A stretch of DNA of 12,123 nt from Bacillota bacterium (lineage in GTDB: Bacteria > Bacillota > Clostridia > Lachnospirales > Lachnospiraceae): the NCBI GenBank assembly GCA_023387635.1, contig JAEWHU010000019.1, positions 1 to 12,123 of the forward strand, read 5' to 3'. Below the pieces are notes generated by a model. The model had not been told where the DNA came from. It saw only the letters and a program-made list of their open reading frames with translations, and ran no database searches. Within the stretch, counting starts at the first letter, position 1. Each line of letters starts with the position of its first letter. Positions 1 through 7,057 of the stretch are shown in pieces. Position numbers and translations under genes: made by a program.

Positions 1-1371
1 GAAAAGGAAAGGCAGAACTTTGTATATGGTAACGTAGAGGAAGATGTTATTGGTTGTGTTAATAATGGGATTCCTGCAGAGGTTGCAAACCATATTTTTG
101 ACGAGATGTCTGACTTTGCAAAATATGCATTTAATAAATCACATGCAGCAGCATATGCAGTGGTATCCTATCAAACTGCATACTTAAAATGTTATTATCC
201 ACTTGAATTTATGGCAGCGCTTATGACTTCTGTCATTGATAATCCAGGGAAAGTAGCTGAATACATTTTTTCTTGCAGACAAATGGGAATAAAGATACTA
301 CCACCAGATATTAATGAAGGTGACAGTATATTTTCTGTAACAAATGGAGCAATACGCTATGGTTTATCTGCTATCAAAGGACTTGGTAAACCTGTAATTG
401 AGGCTCTTGTAAAAGAAAGAGAATTAAATGGACCATATACAAGTTTAAGGGATTTTGCAACTAGATTATCTGGTAAAGAAGTAAATAAACGTACCGTGGA
501 AAGTTTTATCAAATCTGGTGCATTTGATAGTTTACCAGGAACAAGAAAGCAGCTTATGCTAATATATGTTATGGTACTAGATGAAGTAGCAGGGGAAAAG
601 AAGAGAAATCTTACTGGACAAATGTCTTTATTCGATTTTGCAGAGGAAGAAGAAAAGATAGAATACGAGAATAATCTTCCAAACGTTGGAGAATATACCA
701 TTGAACAAAGGCTCTCACTAGAAAAGGAAGTAATGGGTATTTATGTTAGTGGACATCCATTACAAGCTTATGAAGGACTTCTTAGTAAGAATATAACAGC
801 TACCACCCTTGATTTTGCTATGGATGAAGAAACAGGGGAAGTTAAGGTTAAAGATGGCCAAATAGCAATGGTTGGTGGAATGATAACAAGTAAAACAATA
901 AAGACCACAAGGACCAATTCCATGATGGCGTTTATTACGTTAGAAGATTTGGTTGGTGCTGTAGAAATAATTATTTTTCCAAGAGATTATGAAAAGTACA
1001 AACCTTACCTAGAAGAGGACAATAAAGTATTTGTTAAAGGTAAGATTACAATAGAGGAAGAAAAAGCAGCAAAAATTATTTGTAGTGAAATAATTCCTTT
1101 TGATACTATTCCAAAAGAAATTTGGATAAAGTATGAAAACAAAGAAAAATTTGTAGAAGATGAACAAAATTTGTATAATATTTTAAGTGATTATGATGGG
1201 AATGATAGGGTTAATATTTATTTAGAATGTGAAAAAGCAATAAAACAATTACCCAAAAACATGGGTGTTAAGGTAGAAACCACGCTTCTTGAAAAATTGT
1301 ATGAAGTATATACCAAGGAGAATATTAAAGTGGTTGAAAAGAGTATTGAAAAAGGAAGAAAAATGAATTAG
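1..1371 (+). CDS. dnaE: DNA polymerase III subunit alpha (DnaE), C-terminal 456 residues; 5' end outside window
   Basis: Catalytic subunit of a replicative DNA polymerase (C-family). The frame is open from base 1 with no stop upstream, so the gene starts before the window. In window codon numbering, residues about 44-53 read FNKSHAAAYA, a hallmark of the end of the polymerase core. A helix-hairpin-helix segment (KGLGKPVIEAL) lies near 126-136. A sliding-clamp-binding type motif, QMSLF, lies near 207-211. An OB-fold nucleic-acid-binding domain runs from about 286 to 350 (VGGMITS ... VKGKI). An about 100-residue C-terminal tail follows. In Firmicutes, DnaE usually works beside PolC, extending primers on the lagging strand (family knowledge). 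pfkA follows after 35 bp with no terminator between them, so the two are probably co-transcribed. Nothing looks broken. Confidence 0.97.
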   Translation, partial: EKERQNFVYGNVEEDVIGCVNNGIPAEVANHIFDEMSDFAKYAFNKSHAAAYAVVSYQTAYLKCYYPLEFMAALMTSVIDNPGKVAEYIFSCRQMGIKILPPDINEGDSIFSVTNGAIRYGLSAIKGLGKPVIEALVKERELNGPYTSLRDFATRLSGKEVNKRTVESFIKSGAFDSLPGTRKQLMLIYVMVLDEVAGEKKRNLTGQMSLFDFAEEEEKIEYENNLPNVGEYTIEQRLSLEKEVMGIYVSGHPLQAYEGLLSKNITATTLDFAMDEETGEVKVKDGQIAMVGGMITSKTIKTTRTNSMMAFITLEDLVGAVEIIIFPRDYEKYKPYLEEDNKVFVKGKITIEEEKAAKIICSEIIPFDTIPKEIWIKYENKEKFVEDEQNLYNILSDYDGNDRVNIYLECEKAIKQLPKNMGVKVETTLLEKLYEVYTKENIKVVEKSIEKGRKMN

Positions 1372-1406
1372 AATAAGGGAAATTAGGTTTTATTGGAGGT
1401 GACATA

Positions 1407-2381
1407 ATGGCTAAGGAAGTAAAAACAATTGGTGTTTTGACAAGTGGTGGGGATGCTCCTGGTATGAATGCTGCCATTCGTGCAGTAGTTAGGACAGCTA
1501 TCGCTAATGGGTTAAAAGTAAAAGGTATAAGACGTGGTTATCACGGCTTATTAGAAGAAGATATTATTGATATGGATAGCTCAACGGTATGCGACATTAT
1601 ATCTAGGGGTGGTACAATTCTTTATACAGCAAGATGTAAAGAATTTGTTGAGCCAGAAGTCCAAGATAGAGGAGCTGAAATTCTTAGAAAGCATGGAATT
1701 GATGGGCTTGTTGTTATTGGTGGTGATGGTTCATTCCGTGGAGCTGAAAAACTAGCAGAGAGAGGAATTAATACAGTAGCAATTCCTGGTACAATTGACT
1801 TAGATATTGCTTGTACAGATTATACTATTGGTTTTGATACTGCAATAAATACAGCAATGGAAGCTATCGATAAAGTAAGAGATACTTCAACTTCTCATGA
1901 AAGATGTAGTATCATTGAAGTAATGGGTAGAAATGCTGGTTATATTGCATTGTGGTGTGGTATTGCAAATGGAGCAGAGGATGTTTTAATAACAGAACGT
2001 TATGATGGTAATGAAGAAAGAATTATAAATAACATTATTGAAAAACGTATTGTTGGAAAAACACATCACATTATAATTAATGCAGAAGGTGTTGGTGATT
2101 CTTTTGGAATGGCTAAAAGAATAGAAGAAGCAACAGGCATGGAAACAAGAGCTACAATTATTGGTCATATTCAAAGAGGTGGTAGCCCAACTTGTAAAGA
2201 TAGAGTATATGCATCAACAATGGGAGCAAAAGCGGTAGACTTATTATGTAGTGGCGCTAGTAACCGTGTTGTTGGTTTCAAAGATGGTAAAATTGTTGAT
2301 TATGATATAAAAGAAGCTTTAGAAATGACAAAAGACGTAGATCAATATCTATATGAGATGTGCAGCAAATTATCAAGATAA
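1407..2381 (+). CDS. pfkA: ATP-dependent 6-phosphofructokinase
   Basis: Phosphorylates fructose 6-phosphate to fructose 1,6-bisphosphate in glycolysis; a cytosolic tetramer in this family. At 324 residues it has the usual bacterial PfkA length. Visible motifs are the nucleotide-binding start GVLTSGGDAPGMNA (9-22), GGDGS (105-109), GTID (128-131, with the catalytic Asp131), the sugar-phosphate-binding MGR (173-175), and HIQRGGSPT near the C-terminus. Gly in GGDGS and Gly before TID point to ATP rather than pyrophosphate as donor. The residue between the two conserved Asp of TIDxD is Leu (TIDLD), where the classical Bacillus and E. coli enzymes have Asn. GGAGG at 1395-1399 sits 7 bases before the ATG. 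It lies 35 bp behind dnaE; the dnaE-pfkA neighbourhood resembles the dnaE-acc-pfkA order of Bacillus. Confidence 0.98.
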   Translation: MAKEVKTIGVLTSGGDAPGMNAAIRAVVRTAIANGLKVKGIRRGYHGLLEEDIIDMDSSTVCDIISRGGTILYTARCKEFVEPEVQDRGAEILRKHGIDGLVVIGGDGSFRGAEKLAERGINTVAIPGTIDLDIACTDYTIGFDTAINTAMEAIDKVRDTSTSHERCSIIEVMGRNAGYIALWCGIANGAEDVLITERYDGNEERIINNIIEKRIVGKTHHIIINAEGVGDSFGMAKRIEEATGMETRATIIGHIQRGGSPTCKDRVYASTMGAKAVDLLCSGASNRVVGFKDGKIVDYDIKEALEMTKDVDQYLYEMCSKLSR

Positions 2382-2391
2382 TATATCTTAT

Positions 2392-2469
2392 AGATAGTAA
2401 ACCATCTATACAAAACAAGATAGTAAACCATCTATGAAAAACTAGATAGTAAACCATCTATGAAAAACT
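2392..2469 (+). repeat. 26-bp tandem repeat, three copies, just after pfkA
   Basis: An 18-bp core, AGATAGTAAACCATCTAT, occurs identically at 2392-2409, 2418-2435 and 2444-2461, a strict 26-bp period. The 8-bp linkers are ACAAAACA, GAAAACT-type and GAAAACT-type; the last two are identical. Each core carries a short dyad (AGAT ... ATCT). The array begins 10 bp after the pfkA stop codon. The third copy also forms the left arm of the hairpin at 2452-2477. Function is unknown; candidates are slippage-generated filler, a protein-binding array or a 3'-UTR structure. Confidence 0.9.
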
Positions 2470-2477
2470 AGATGGTT
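2452..2477 (+). terminator. Hairpin after pfkA, weak terminator or 3'-end structure
   Basis: AACCATCTA (2452-2460) pairs perfectly with TAGATGGTT (2469-2477) around an 8-base loop. The following bases are ATTAATTAAAAAA, which is not a proper U tract, so intrinsic termination here is uncertain. The left arm is shared with the other two copies of the tandem repeat, so alternative pairings with the single TAGATGGTT arm are possible. Confidence 0.35.
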
Positions 2478-2501
2478 ATTAATTAAAAAATATGTTATGA
2501 T
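2473..2501 (+). promoter_or_regulatory. Candidate extended -10 promoter for the ABC exporter transcript
   Basis: TGTTATGAT at 2493-2501 fits an extended -10 (TGn followed by TATGAT, one mismatch to TATAAT). The matching -35 position (TGGTTA, 2473-2478, 17-bp spacer) is weak, which is usual for extended -10 promoters. Transcription would start near 2508, at the first bases of the hairpin 2507-2544. Alternatively there is no promoter here and the hairpin simply ends the pfkA transcript. Confidence 0.35.
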
Positions 2502-2506
2502 AGTAG

Positions 2507-2552
2507 AGGTGTTCTAAAAGATAGTTAATATCTTTTAGACACCTTGATTTTT
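2507..2552 (+). terminator. U-tailed hairpin: pfkA terminator or attenuator of the ABC exporter leader
   Basis: AGGTGT plus CTAAAAGATA (2507-2512 and 2514-2523) pairs with TATCTTTTAG plus ACACCT (2529-2544). This gives 16 base pairs with one bulged T (2513) and a 5-base loop GTTAA. TGATTTTT follows directly. It has the form of an intrinsic terminator. If the candidate promoter just upstream is real, the hairpin would be at the very 5' end of the exporter mRNA and act as an attenuator or stabilising hairpin instead. Confidence 0.65.
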
Positions 2553-2626
2553 CATAGTTAAGGAGCTAATGTGAAATAAAGAACAATTTCACACCCTGAT
2601 TTGAGGCAGTTGAAATGGGAGCTAGT

Positions 2627-2692
2627 ATGAAAAATCAAGATTTTTCAAACGGCAAATTTGTGCTGATGCCCAAATTCGCAGTGTATCGGTAG
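2627..2692 (+). CDS. Putative 21-residue leader peptide of the ABC exporter
   Basis: A short ORF that begins ATG at 2627 and ends TAG at 2690-2692. The product starts MKNQDFSNGK and ends MPKFAVYR. GGGAG at 2617-2621 lies 5 bases before the ATG, a good ribosome binding site. The stop codon ends 13 bases before the chosen start of the ABC exporter (2706), close enough for translational coupling. Two structures overlap it. The sequence around the start codon (2626-2638) is the perfect complement of 2544-2556. An inner hairpin pairs GCAAATTTG (2652-2660) with CAAATTCGC (2671-2679), with one mismatch. Leader peptides of this size before drug-exporter genes often sense ribosome stalling (established for other families); for this one it is inference. 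No homology was checked. Confidence 0.5.
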   Translation: MKNQDFSNGKFVLMPKFAVYR

Positions 2693-2705
2693 AATGGAGA
2701 TTATT

Positions 2706-4454
2706 ATGAACAAAAAATTTAAAGTATTTTTATCCTATTATAAACCTTATAAAGGCTTATTTTTTACGGATATGTTTTTCGCACTAATAGGTGCAGCAAT
2801 TACACTTGTTTATCCTCTGATTGTGAGGCATATAACCAATAATTTATTAGTAAATTATGAAATAAGTGAAGCAATGGGCAGTATTATTAAGTTAGCCTTT
2901 TTAATGGTTGGCCTTGCTATACTTGAGCTTATATGTAACTTTTATATTGCATATAAAGGTCATATGATGGGCGCCAAAATGGAATATGATATGAGAAATG
3001 ATATCTTTGAACATTATCAAAAGTTATCATTTAATTTTTATGACAATCAAAAAACTGGCCAGTTAATGACTAGAATTACAAATGACTTATTCGATATTAC
3101 CGAACTAGCTCACCATGGCCCAGAAGATATTGTTATCTCATTGATAAAATTTGTAGGTGCCTTTATCATTCTTATAAATATTAATTTACCTCTTACTCTT
3201 ATCGTTTTTGCCTTTATACCAATTATGTTTATATACGCAGTTAAAATGAAAGATAAAATGGGAAGAGCCTTCAAAAGAAATCGTGAACGAATTGCAGATA
3301 TTAATTCCCAAATTGAAGATAATCTATCAGGAATAAGAGTTGTAAAATCATTTGCAAATGAAAAATGGGAAATAAACAAATTTAATGAAGGTAATGGTAG
3401 ATTTGTTGATAGTAAACGTAATAGTTACTGGCAAATGGCAACCTTTCATTCTGGACTTGGATTGTTTACTAACCTAATTAATGTTGCAGTAATTGTTGGT
3501 GGAACTGTTTTAATCATAAAAGATATTATTATAATAAGTGATTTATTAACTTTCTTATTGTACATTAATAATATTATTGAACCAGTTAAAAAATTGATTA
3601 ACTTTACAGAACAATTTCAGAATGGTATTACTGGATTTGAGCGTTTTATGGATATTATGAACGTAAATCCTGATATCACTGATAGGAAAGATGCTATTAC
3701 ACTAAAAGATGTAAAGGGTAATATTGAATTTAAGGATGTGTCATTTAAATATGAAGATTCAAAGGGTGAAGTATTTAAAAATATCAATCTAAAAGTGGAC
3801 GGCGGAGATTATATTGCACTTGTAGGTTCCTCTGGAGTTGGTAAAACAACCATGTGTAGCTTAATACCAAGATTTTATGAAGTTTCAAATGGAGAAATCA
3901 CTTTAGATGGTGTTGATATAAGGAAGATCAAACTAAAATCTTTACGCAAAAATATAGGTATCGTACAACAAGAAGTATATTTATTTGCAGGAACGGTTAT
4001 GGATAATATACGCTATGGTAAACTAGACGCAACGGATGAAGAAATAATTGAAGCTGCGAAAAACGCCAATGCTCATGATTTTATAATGGAGTTGCCAGAT
4101 GGGTATAATACTTATATAGGACAAAGAGGGGTTAAGTTATCAGGGGGACAAAAACAAAGACTAAGTATTGCTAGAGTCTTCCTAAAGAATCCACCTATAT
4201 TAATCTTTGATGAAGCTACCTCAGCACTTGATAATGAAAGTGAAAAAGTAGTACAAGAGTCGTTAGAAAAACTAGCTAAGAATCGTACCACTTTTGTGAT
4301 AGCACATAGATTATCAACCATAAGAAATGCAAAAAATATCATTGTATTAACAGAGAATGGTATTGCAGAGAGAGGAACACATAAAGAATTACTAGAGAAA
4401 AATGGTAATTATGCTAATCTATATATGATGACCCAAAGTAGCCAAAACGCATAA
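2706..4454 (+). CDS. ABC exporter half-transporter (fused membrane and ATPase domains), substrate unknown
   Basis: A 582-residue type-I ABC exporter subunit expected to work as a dimer in the cytoplasmic membrane, exporting a lipid, drug or peptide. The N-terminal domain has about six membrane segments (roughly 17-40, 60-82, 142-157, 161-178, 251-272, 275-292). The ATPase domain shows Walker A GSSGVGKTT (374-382), Q-loop VQQE (420-423), signature LSGGQ (478-482), Walker B ILIFDE (498-503) with D-loop SALD, and the switch His in AHRLS (534). All catalytic residues are present. I chose ATG 2706 over the in-frame ATG 2694 because GGAG (2696-2699) lies 6 bases before 2706, while nothing SD-like precedes 2694. 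No partner half-transporter is adjacent, so a homodimer is likely. It is preceded by a structured leader with a short ORF. Confidence 0.93.
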   Translation: MNKKFKVFLSYYKPYKGLFFTDMFFALIGAAITLVYPLIVRHITNNLLVNYEISEAMGSIIKLAFLMVGLAILELICNFYIAYKGHMMGAKMEYDMRNDIFEHYQKLSFNFYDNQKTGQLMTRITNDLFDITELAHHGPEDIVISLIKFVGAFIILININLPLTLIVFAFIPIMFIYAVKMKDKMGRAFKRNRERIADINSQIEDNLSGIRVVKSFANEKWEINKFNEGNGRFVDSKRNSYWQMATFHSGLGLFTNLINVAVIVGGTVLIIKDIIIISDLLTFLLYINNIIEPVKKLINFTEQFQNGITGFERFMDIMNVNPDITDRKDAITLKDVKGNIEFKDVSFKYEDSKGEVFKNINLKVDGGDYIALVGSSGVGKTTMCSLIPRFYEVSNGEITLDGVDIRKIKLKSLRKNIGIVQQEVYLFAGTVMDNIRYGKLDATDEEIIEAAKNANAHDFIMELPDGYNTYIGQRGVKLSGGQKQRLSIARVFLKNPPILIFDEATSALDNESEKVVQESLEKLAKNRTTFVIAHRLSTIRNAKNIIVLTENGIAERGTHKELLEKNGNYANLYMMTQSSQNA

Positions 4455-4456
4455 TT

Positions 4457-4489
4457 AAAGCTTATAACTGCTTTGCAGGTATAGCTTTT
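4457..4489 (+). terminator. Probable intrinsic terminator of the ABC exporter gene
   Basis: AAAGCT (4457-4462) pairs with AGCTTT (4483-4488), and the stem continues as ATA/TAT and CTGC/GCAG with one bulged T and one A-G mismatch around a TTT loop. The tail is only TTTTA (4486-4490), so termination may be partial. It starts 3 bp after the exporter stop codon. Confidence 0.5.
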
Positions 4490-4522
4490 AGTAATGTAGC
4501 TAAGGGCGCTCATTTACCATGT

Positions 4523-4546
4523 GGACTTTGAATATTCGCTTTGAAA
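4523..4546 (+). repeat. 24-bp repeated element, copy 1 (before HAD gene)
   Basis: Starts GGAC and ends GCTTTGAAA; matches 9807-9830 at 22 of 24 positions in the same orientation. It ends 13 bases before the ATG of the HAD phosphatase gene. Contains CTTTGAA twice, 13 bp apart, and the palindrome GAATATTC. Function unknown; possibly a 5'-UTR, operator or dispersed repeat. Confidence 0.75.
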
Positions 4547-4559
4547 GAAAGGTAGCAGT

Positions 4560-5348
4560 ATGGAAAATAATAAAAAAATTATATTTTTTGATATTGATGG
4601 AACATTACACGATCCAAGTGTTGGGGTTATAGAATCTACCCAAAAAGGTATCAGGCTATTACTAGAAAATGGACACATACCAGTTATTTGTACTGGAAGA
4701 ACAAGGTCAATGATTTCAAAGGAATTAACGGATTTGGGGTTTCTGGGAATCATAGCAGGTGCAGGTACTTATGTTGAATATGAAGGAAAAGTTATACATC
4801 ACAGTGTATTAAAAGCTAAGTCTGATAATGAATTTCTTAAATTTTTGAAGAAAAACAATGTTAATTATGTGGTAGAAGGTCCAGATTATGTATATTATGA
4901 TCCCACAGACATGAGTGTAGAATACGAAATGGTAAAAGATGTTGTGAGGTCATTTTATGCAAGTAATGTGAAACCATTACCTGAAGATGAATATTATTAT
5001 AATAAATATTCTATTAATTATAATATGAATGATGACATTAAGAATATTGTACCTTACTTAGAGGAACGTTTTGATCTTATATGTCATGGTACATTCATTG
5101 AATTAATGCAAAAAGGTTATAACAAGGCAGTTGGTATAAGTAAAATGATAGAATATCTAAACATAAAAAAAGAAAATACTTATGCATTTGGCGATAGCAC
5201 TAATGATTTAGAAATGCTTGAATTTGTAGAATATGGTATTGCTATGGGGAATAGTTACGAAGCTGTCTTAGAAAAAGCAAAATATAAAACAAAGTCTATA
5301 TTAGATGATGGAATTTATTATGGATTAAAAGAATTTAACTTAATATAA
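4560..5348 (+). CDS. HAD-superfamily phosphatase, Cof/YbiV-like subfamily
   Basis: A 262-residue cytosolic hydrolase of the Cof-type (class IIB capped) HAD family, which dephosphorylate sugar phosphates, nucleotides or cofactor intermediates. The four HAD motifs are visible: DIDGT (11-15, nucleophile Asp11 and acid Asp13), CTGR (44-47, Thr45), Lys189 in YNKAVG, and GDSTND (211-216) with its metal-binding acids. The middle (about 80-185) is the cap domain, which sets substrate and cannot be read by eye. The ATG at 4560 is preceded by AAAGG with usual spacing. It stands alone between two terminators, so it is probably monocistronic. Its 5' flank carries copy 1 of the 24-bp repeat. Confidence 0.93.
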   Translation: MENNKKIIFFDIDGTLHDPSVGVIESTQKGIRLLLENGHIPVICTGRTRSMISKELTDLGFLGIIAGAGTYVEYEGKVIHHSVLKAKSDNEFLKFLKKNNVNYVVEGPDYVYYDPTDMSVEYEMVKDVVRSFYASNVKPLPEDEYYYNKYSINYNMNDDIKNIVPYLEERFDLICHGTFIELMQKGYNKAVGISKMIEYLNIKKENTYAFGDSTNDLEMLEFVEYGIAMGNSYEAVLEKAKYKTKSILDDGIYYGLKEFNLI

Positions 5349-5373
5349 AAATATTTAAACTTAATATATAATC

Positions 5374-5427
5374 AAACCTCCTTATTGTAAAGTAGTTAAA
5401 ATACACTTTACAATAAGGAGGTTTTTT
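5374..5427 (+). terminator. Strong intrinsic terminator after the HAD gene
   Basis: A perfect 20-bp stem: AAACCTCCTTATTGTAAAGT (5374-5393) with its exact complement at 5405-5424, an 11-base loop, and a run of six T at 5422-5427. It lies 25 bp after the HAD stop codon. The 3' arm contains AAGGAGG, but that is part of the stem. Confidence 0.95.
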
Positions 5428-5468
5428 ATGCATATTATTCTGTGTATTTGGTATTTCAAAATATTGGA

Positions 5469-5497
5469 TGAAACTAATTTTTAAATTGCATCGTCTA
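5469..5497 (+). promoter_or_regulatory. Candidate ECF-type promoter, possible autoregulation of the sigma factor
   Basis: TGAAAC (5469-5474) and CGTCTA (5492-5497) separated by 17 bases. This matches the TGAAAC / CGT pattern known for Firmicute ECF sigmas such as sigmaW. It lies about 80 bp before the start codon of the ECF sigma gene. ECF factors commonly drive their own operon; here that is inferred. Confidence 0.55.
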
Positions 5498-5514
5498 ATG
5501 TTTAATAGTATACT
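5486..5514 (+). promoter_or_regulatory. Candidate sigmaA-type promoter overlapping the ECF site
   Basis: TTGCAT (5486-5491) and TATACT (5509-5514) with an ideal 17-bp spacer. The -35 matches the consensus only at TTG; the -10 matches at five of six positions. Together with the overlapping ECF-like site it suggests basal plus induced expression of the sigma operon. Confidence 0.45.
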
Positions 5515-5577
5515 TATACTGCAACTATGGTTTGATAAAACGCGGAATTAAAAGGCGTTAATAGGGGGAAATTATCA

Positions 5578-6093
5578 ATGTCAGAGGAGAAGATAATGAT
5601 TTACGACATTGAGACATTAATGAGGGAATATGGTAACGATGTGTTAAGAACAGCATACATGTATGTAAAGGATACACATTTAGCTGAAGATATTTTTCAA
5701 GATGTCTTTATAAAAGTAAATCAAAAACTTAGTACCTTTCAAGGTAATAGCAGTATAAAAACATGGATTATTCGGATAACGATTAATACATGCAAAGACT
5801 ATTTAAAAAGTGCTTGGAACCAAAGAGTAGTACCAATTACAGAATATCATGAAAATACTTTAAGCAGCGCTGATAAATATGAGGCTGTTGAAAATGAAGA
5901 AGATAATAAACTAATTCGTAATGTAGTTATGAGCTTACCTGATAAATACAAAGATGTTTTATTATGTGTATATTATCATGGTTTAACTATTAGTGAGGCA
6001 GCAACTATGTTACATATAGCAGAAGGGACTGCGAAAAGTAGGCTATCAAGAGCAAAAGATAAACTAAAGTGTTACCTAGAAGGGAGGGTGTAA
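5578..6093 (+). CDS. ECF-type RNA polymerase sigma factor
   Basis: A 171-residue alternative sigma factor (sigma-70 family, extracytoplasmic-function group) that redirects RNA polymerase to stress-type promoters. Region 2 spans about 15-78, with AEDIFQDVF (36-44) and the promoter-melting segment KTWIIRITINTCKDYL (61-76). A linker follows. Region 4 spans about 112-166, with a helix-turn-helix ISEAATML ... GTAKSRLSRAKDKL (138-163). Both domains are intact. The start is ambiguous: ATG 5578 has AGGGGG 9 bases upstream, and in-frame ATG 5596 has GAGGAG 6 bases upstream, giving 165 residues. The stop codon is separated by one base from the start of the next gene, so the two are translationally coupled. 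Confidence 0.95.
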   Translation: MSEEKIMIYDIETLMREYGNDVLRTAYMYVKDTHLAEDIFQDVFIKVNQKLSTFQGNSSIKTWIIRITINTCKDYLKSAWNQRVVPITEYHENTLSSADKYEAVENEEDNKLIRNVVMSLPDKYKDVLLCVYYHGLTISEAATMLHIAEGTAKSRLSRAKDKLKCYLEGRV

Positions 6094-6094
6094 G

Positions 6095-7027
6095 ATGGTT
6101 GACAAGAACAAAGATAAATTTGATATAAATACTATGGATATAAAAAGCCATCTAGATGCCTCATTTGATATAGACAATATAAAAGTTTCTGAAGAATTAA
6201 TTGCTAGAACTTTAAAAGCCGTGAAGGCTTCAGAGAATGGACCAAGGAAATCTACAGATATGGTACAGGAAGATTTCGTGGACTTATTAGAGAATAATAA
6301 CAATACAGATAATGTGATTAATATTGAAAGTAAAAGGAAGAAAACAATATTTGCTCCAATGAAGATAGCAACAGTCGCAGCTGCATTGTTTGTCTTTGTG
6401 GTGGGTATATATGCTATGAATAATGGGGTATCAAATAAAAATAGTGGAAGTAATAGTCACAAAAAGAGTGAAAGCTCAAGTGGTTCCATTGTTAGTGATG
6501 ATAGTGCTGCTTACGAAATACCAGCTGAGGGAAGTGTAGAATTGGATGAAATAATTGTGACACAAAAACAAGATATAGAATCTGAAACTGCAGATTATGG
6601 AATTACAAATGAAAATGCATCAGACGAAGCGGCTGACAAGAAATATAATATAGCTGGAGATAATAGTTTTTTCAAGGCTGAAACATTACTCCTATCAAAT
6701 CTATATCCTATTCAGAATAAAACAATTAGTGAATTCACTATAAAAGATGTAAATAATAAATTAATATGTACTACAATACAGATTGAAAAAGTAAAAGAAG
6801 TGTATGAAATATTAGATGAACATCCTCTTACCATAGGGGAAAATAAAACTTTAGAATATATCTACCAGTTTGACATATTGACAGATGATGGCCAAAGTTA
6901 TACTATATTAATTGGTAGTGGTATTTATGCGAAAACATCAGATGAATTAGAATATACTTACTATGAAATTGATAATAGTGATGAACTATTAGTTAGATTA
7001 AAGGATTTCATAAGTACCATGCCCTAA
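6095..7027 (+). CDS. Putative membrane-anchored anti-sigma factor
   Basis: 310 residues, not recognised as a named family. It starts one base after the sigma-factor stop, with GGGAGGG (6082-6088) as ribosome binding site. The layout is that of a single-pass anti-sigma factor. Residues 1-85 are hydrophilic and cytoplasmic. A basic stretch KRKK precedes one membrane helix at about 90-108. A Ser/Asn-rich linker (about 111-136) and an extracellular domain of about 110 residues (195-310) follow. The N-terminus lacks the HxxxCxxC zinc motif of ZAS-type anti-sigma factors; a short amphipathic segment (VSEELIARTLKAVK, 31-44) could be the sigma-binding helix. The extracellular domain is the likely sensor or a site for regulated proteolysis. 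Function is inferred from gene order and topology. Confidence 0.75.
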   Translation: MVDKNKDKFDINTMDIKSHLDASFDIDNIKVSEELIARTLKAVKASENGPRKSTDMVQEDFVDLLENNNNTDNVINIESKRKKTIFAPMKIATVAAALFVFVVGIYAMNNGVSNKNSGSNSHKKSESSSGSIVSDDSAAYEIPAEGSVELDEIIVTQKQDIESETADYGITNENASDEAADKKYNIAGDNSFFKAETLLLSNLYPIQNKTISEFTIKDVNNKLICTTIQIEKVKEVYEILDEHPLTIGENKTLEYIYQFDILTDDGQSYTILIGSGIYAKTSDELEYTYYEIDNSDELLVRLKDFISTMP

Positions 7028-7057
7028 ATTATGTTTTAATTTTTAGGAGGATAAAAG

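Larger units (their letters stand above)
2382..2705. other. 324-bp non-genic stretch between pfkA and the ABC exporter gene
   Basis: In order it holds: the 26-bp tandem repeat (2392-2469), a hairpin (2452-2477), a candidate extended -10 promoter (2473-2501), a U-tailed hairpin (2507-2552), an 8-bp-stem hairpin TGTGAAAT / ATTTCACA (2570-2577 with 2586-2593), two similar GGAGCTA start modules (2562-2573 and 2618-2629), and the leader ORF (2627-2692). The exporter's own SD GGAG is at 2696-2699. I see no known riboswitch class by eye and no long conserved gene remnant. Confidence 0.7.

Noticed and set aside
2392..2469. Possible mini CRISPR array
   Set aside because: Three 18-bp cores with 8-bp linkers, two of them identical. 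Real spacers are longer and unique, and no cas genes are near.
2694..2705. ABC exporter starting at ATG 2694
   Set aside because: No SD upstream; GGAG at 2696-2699 serves the ATG at 2706.
5428..5484. An 18-codon ORF (starts MHIILC) right behind AAGGAGG and a T run
   Set aside because: The AAGGAGG is the 3' arm of a perfect 20-bp terminator stem and the ATG directly follows its U tract. Transcripts should end here and the SD would be buried; coincidence is more likely.
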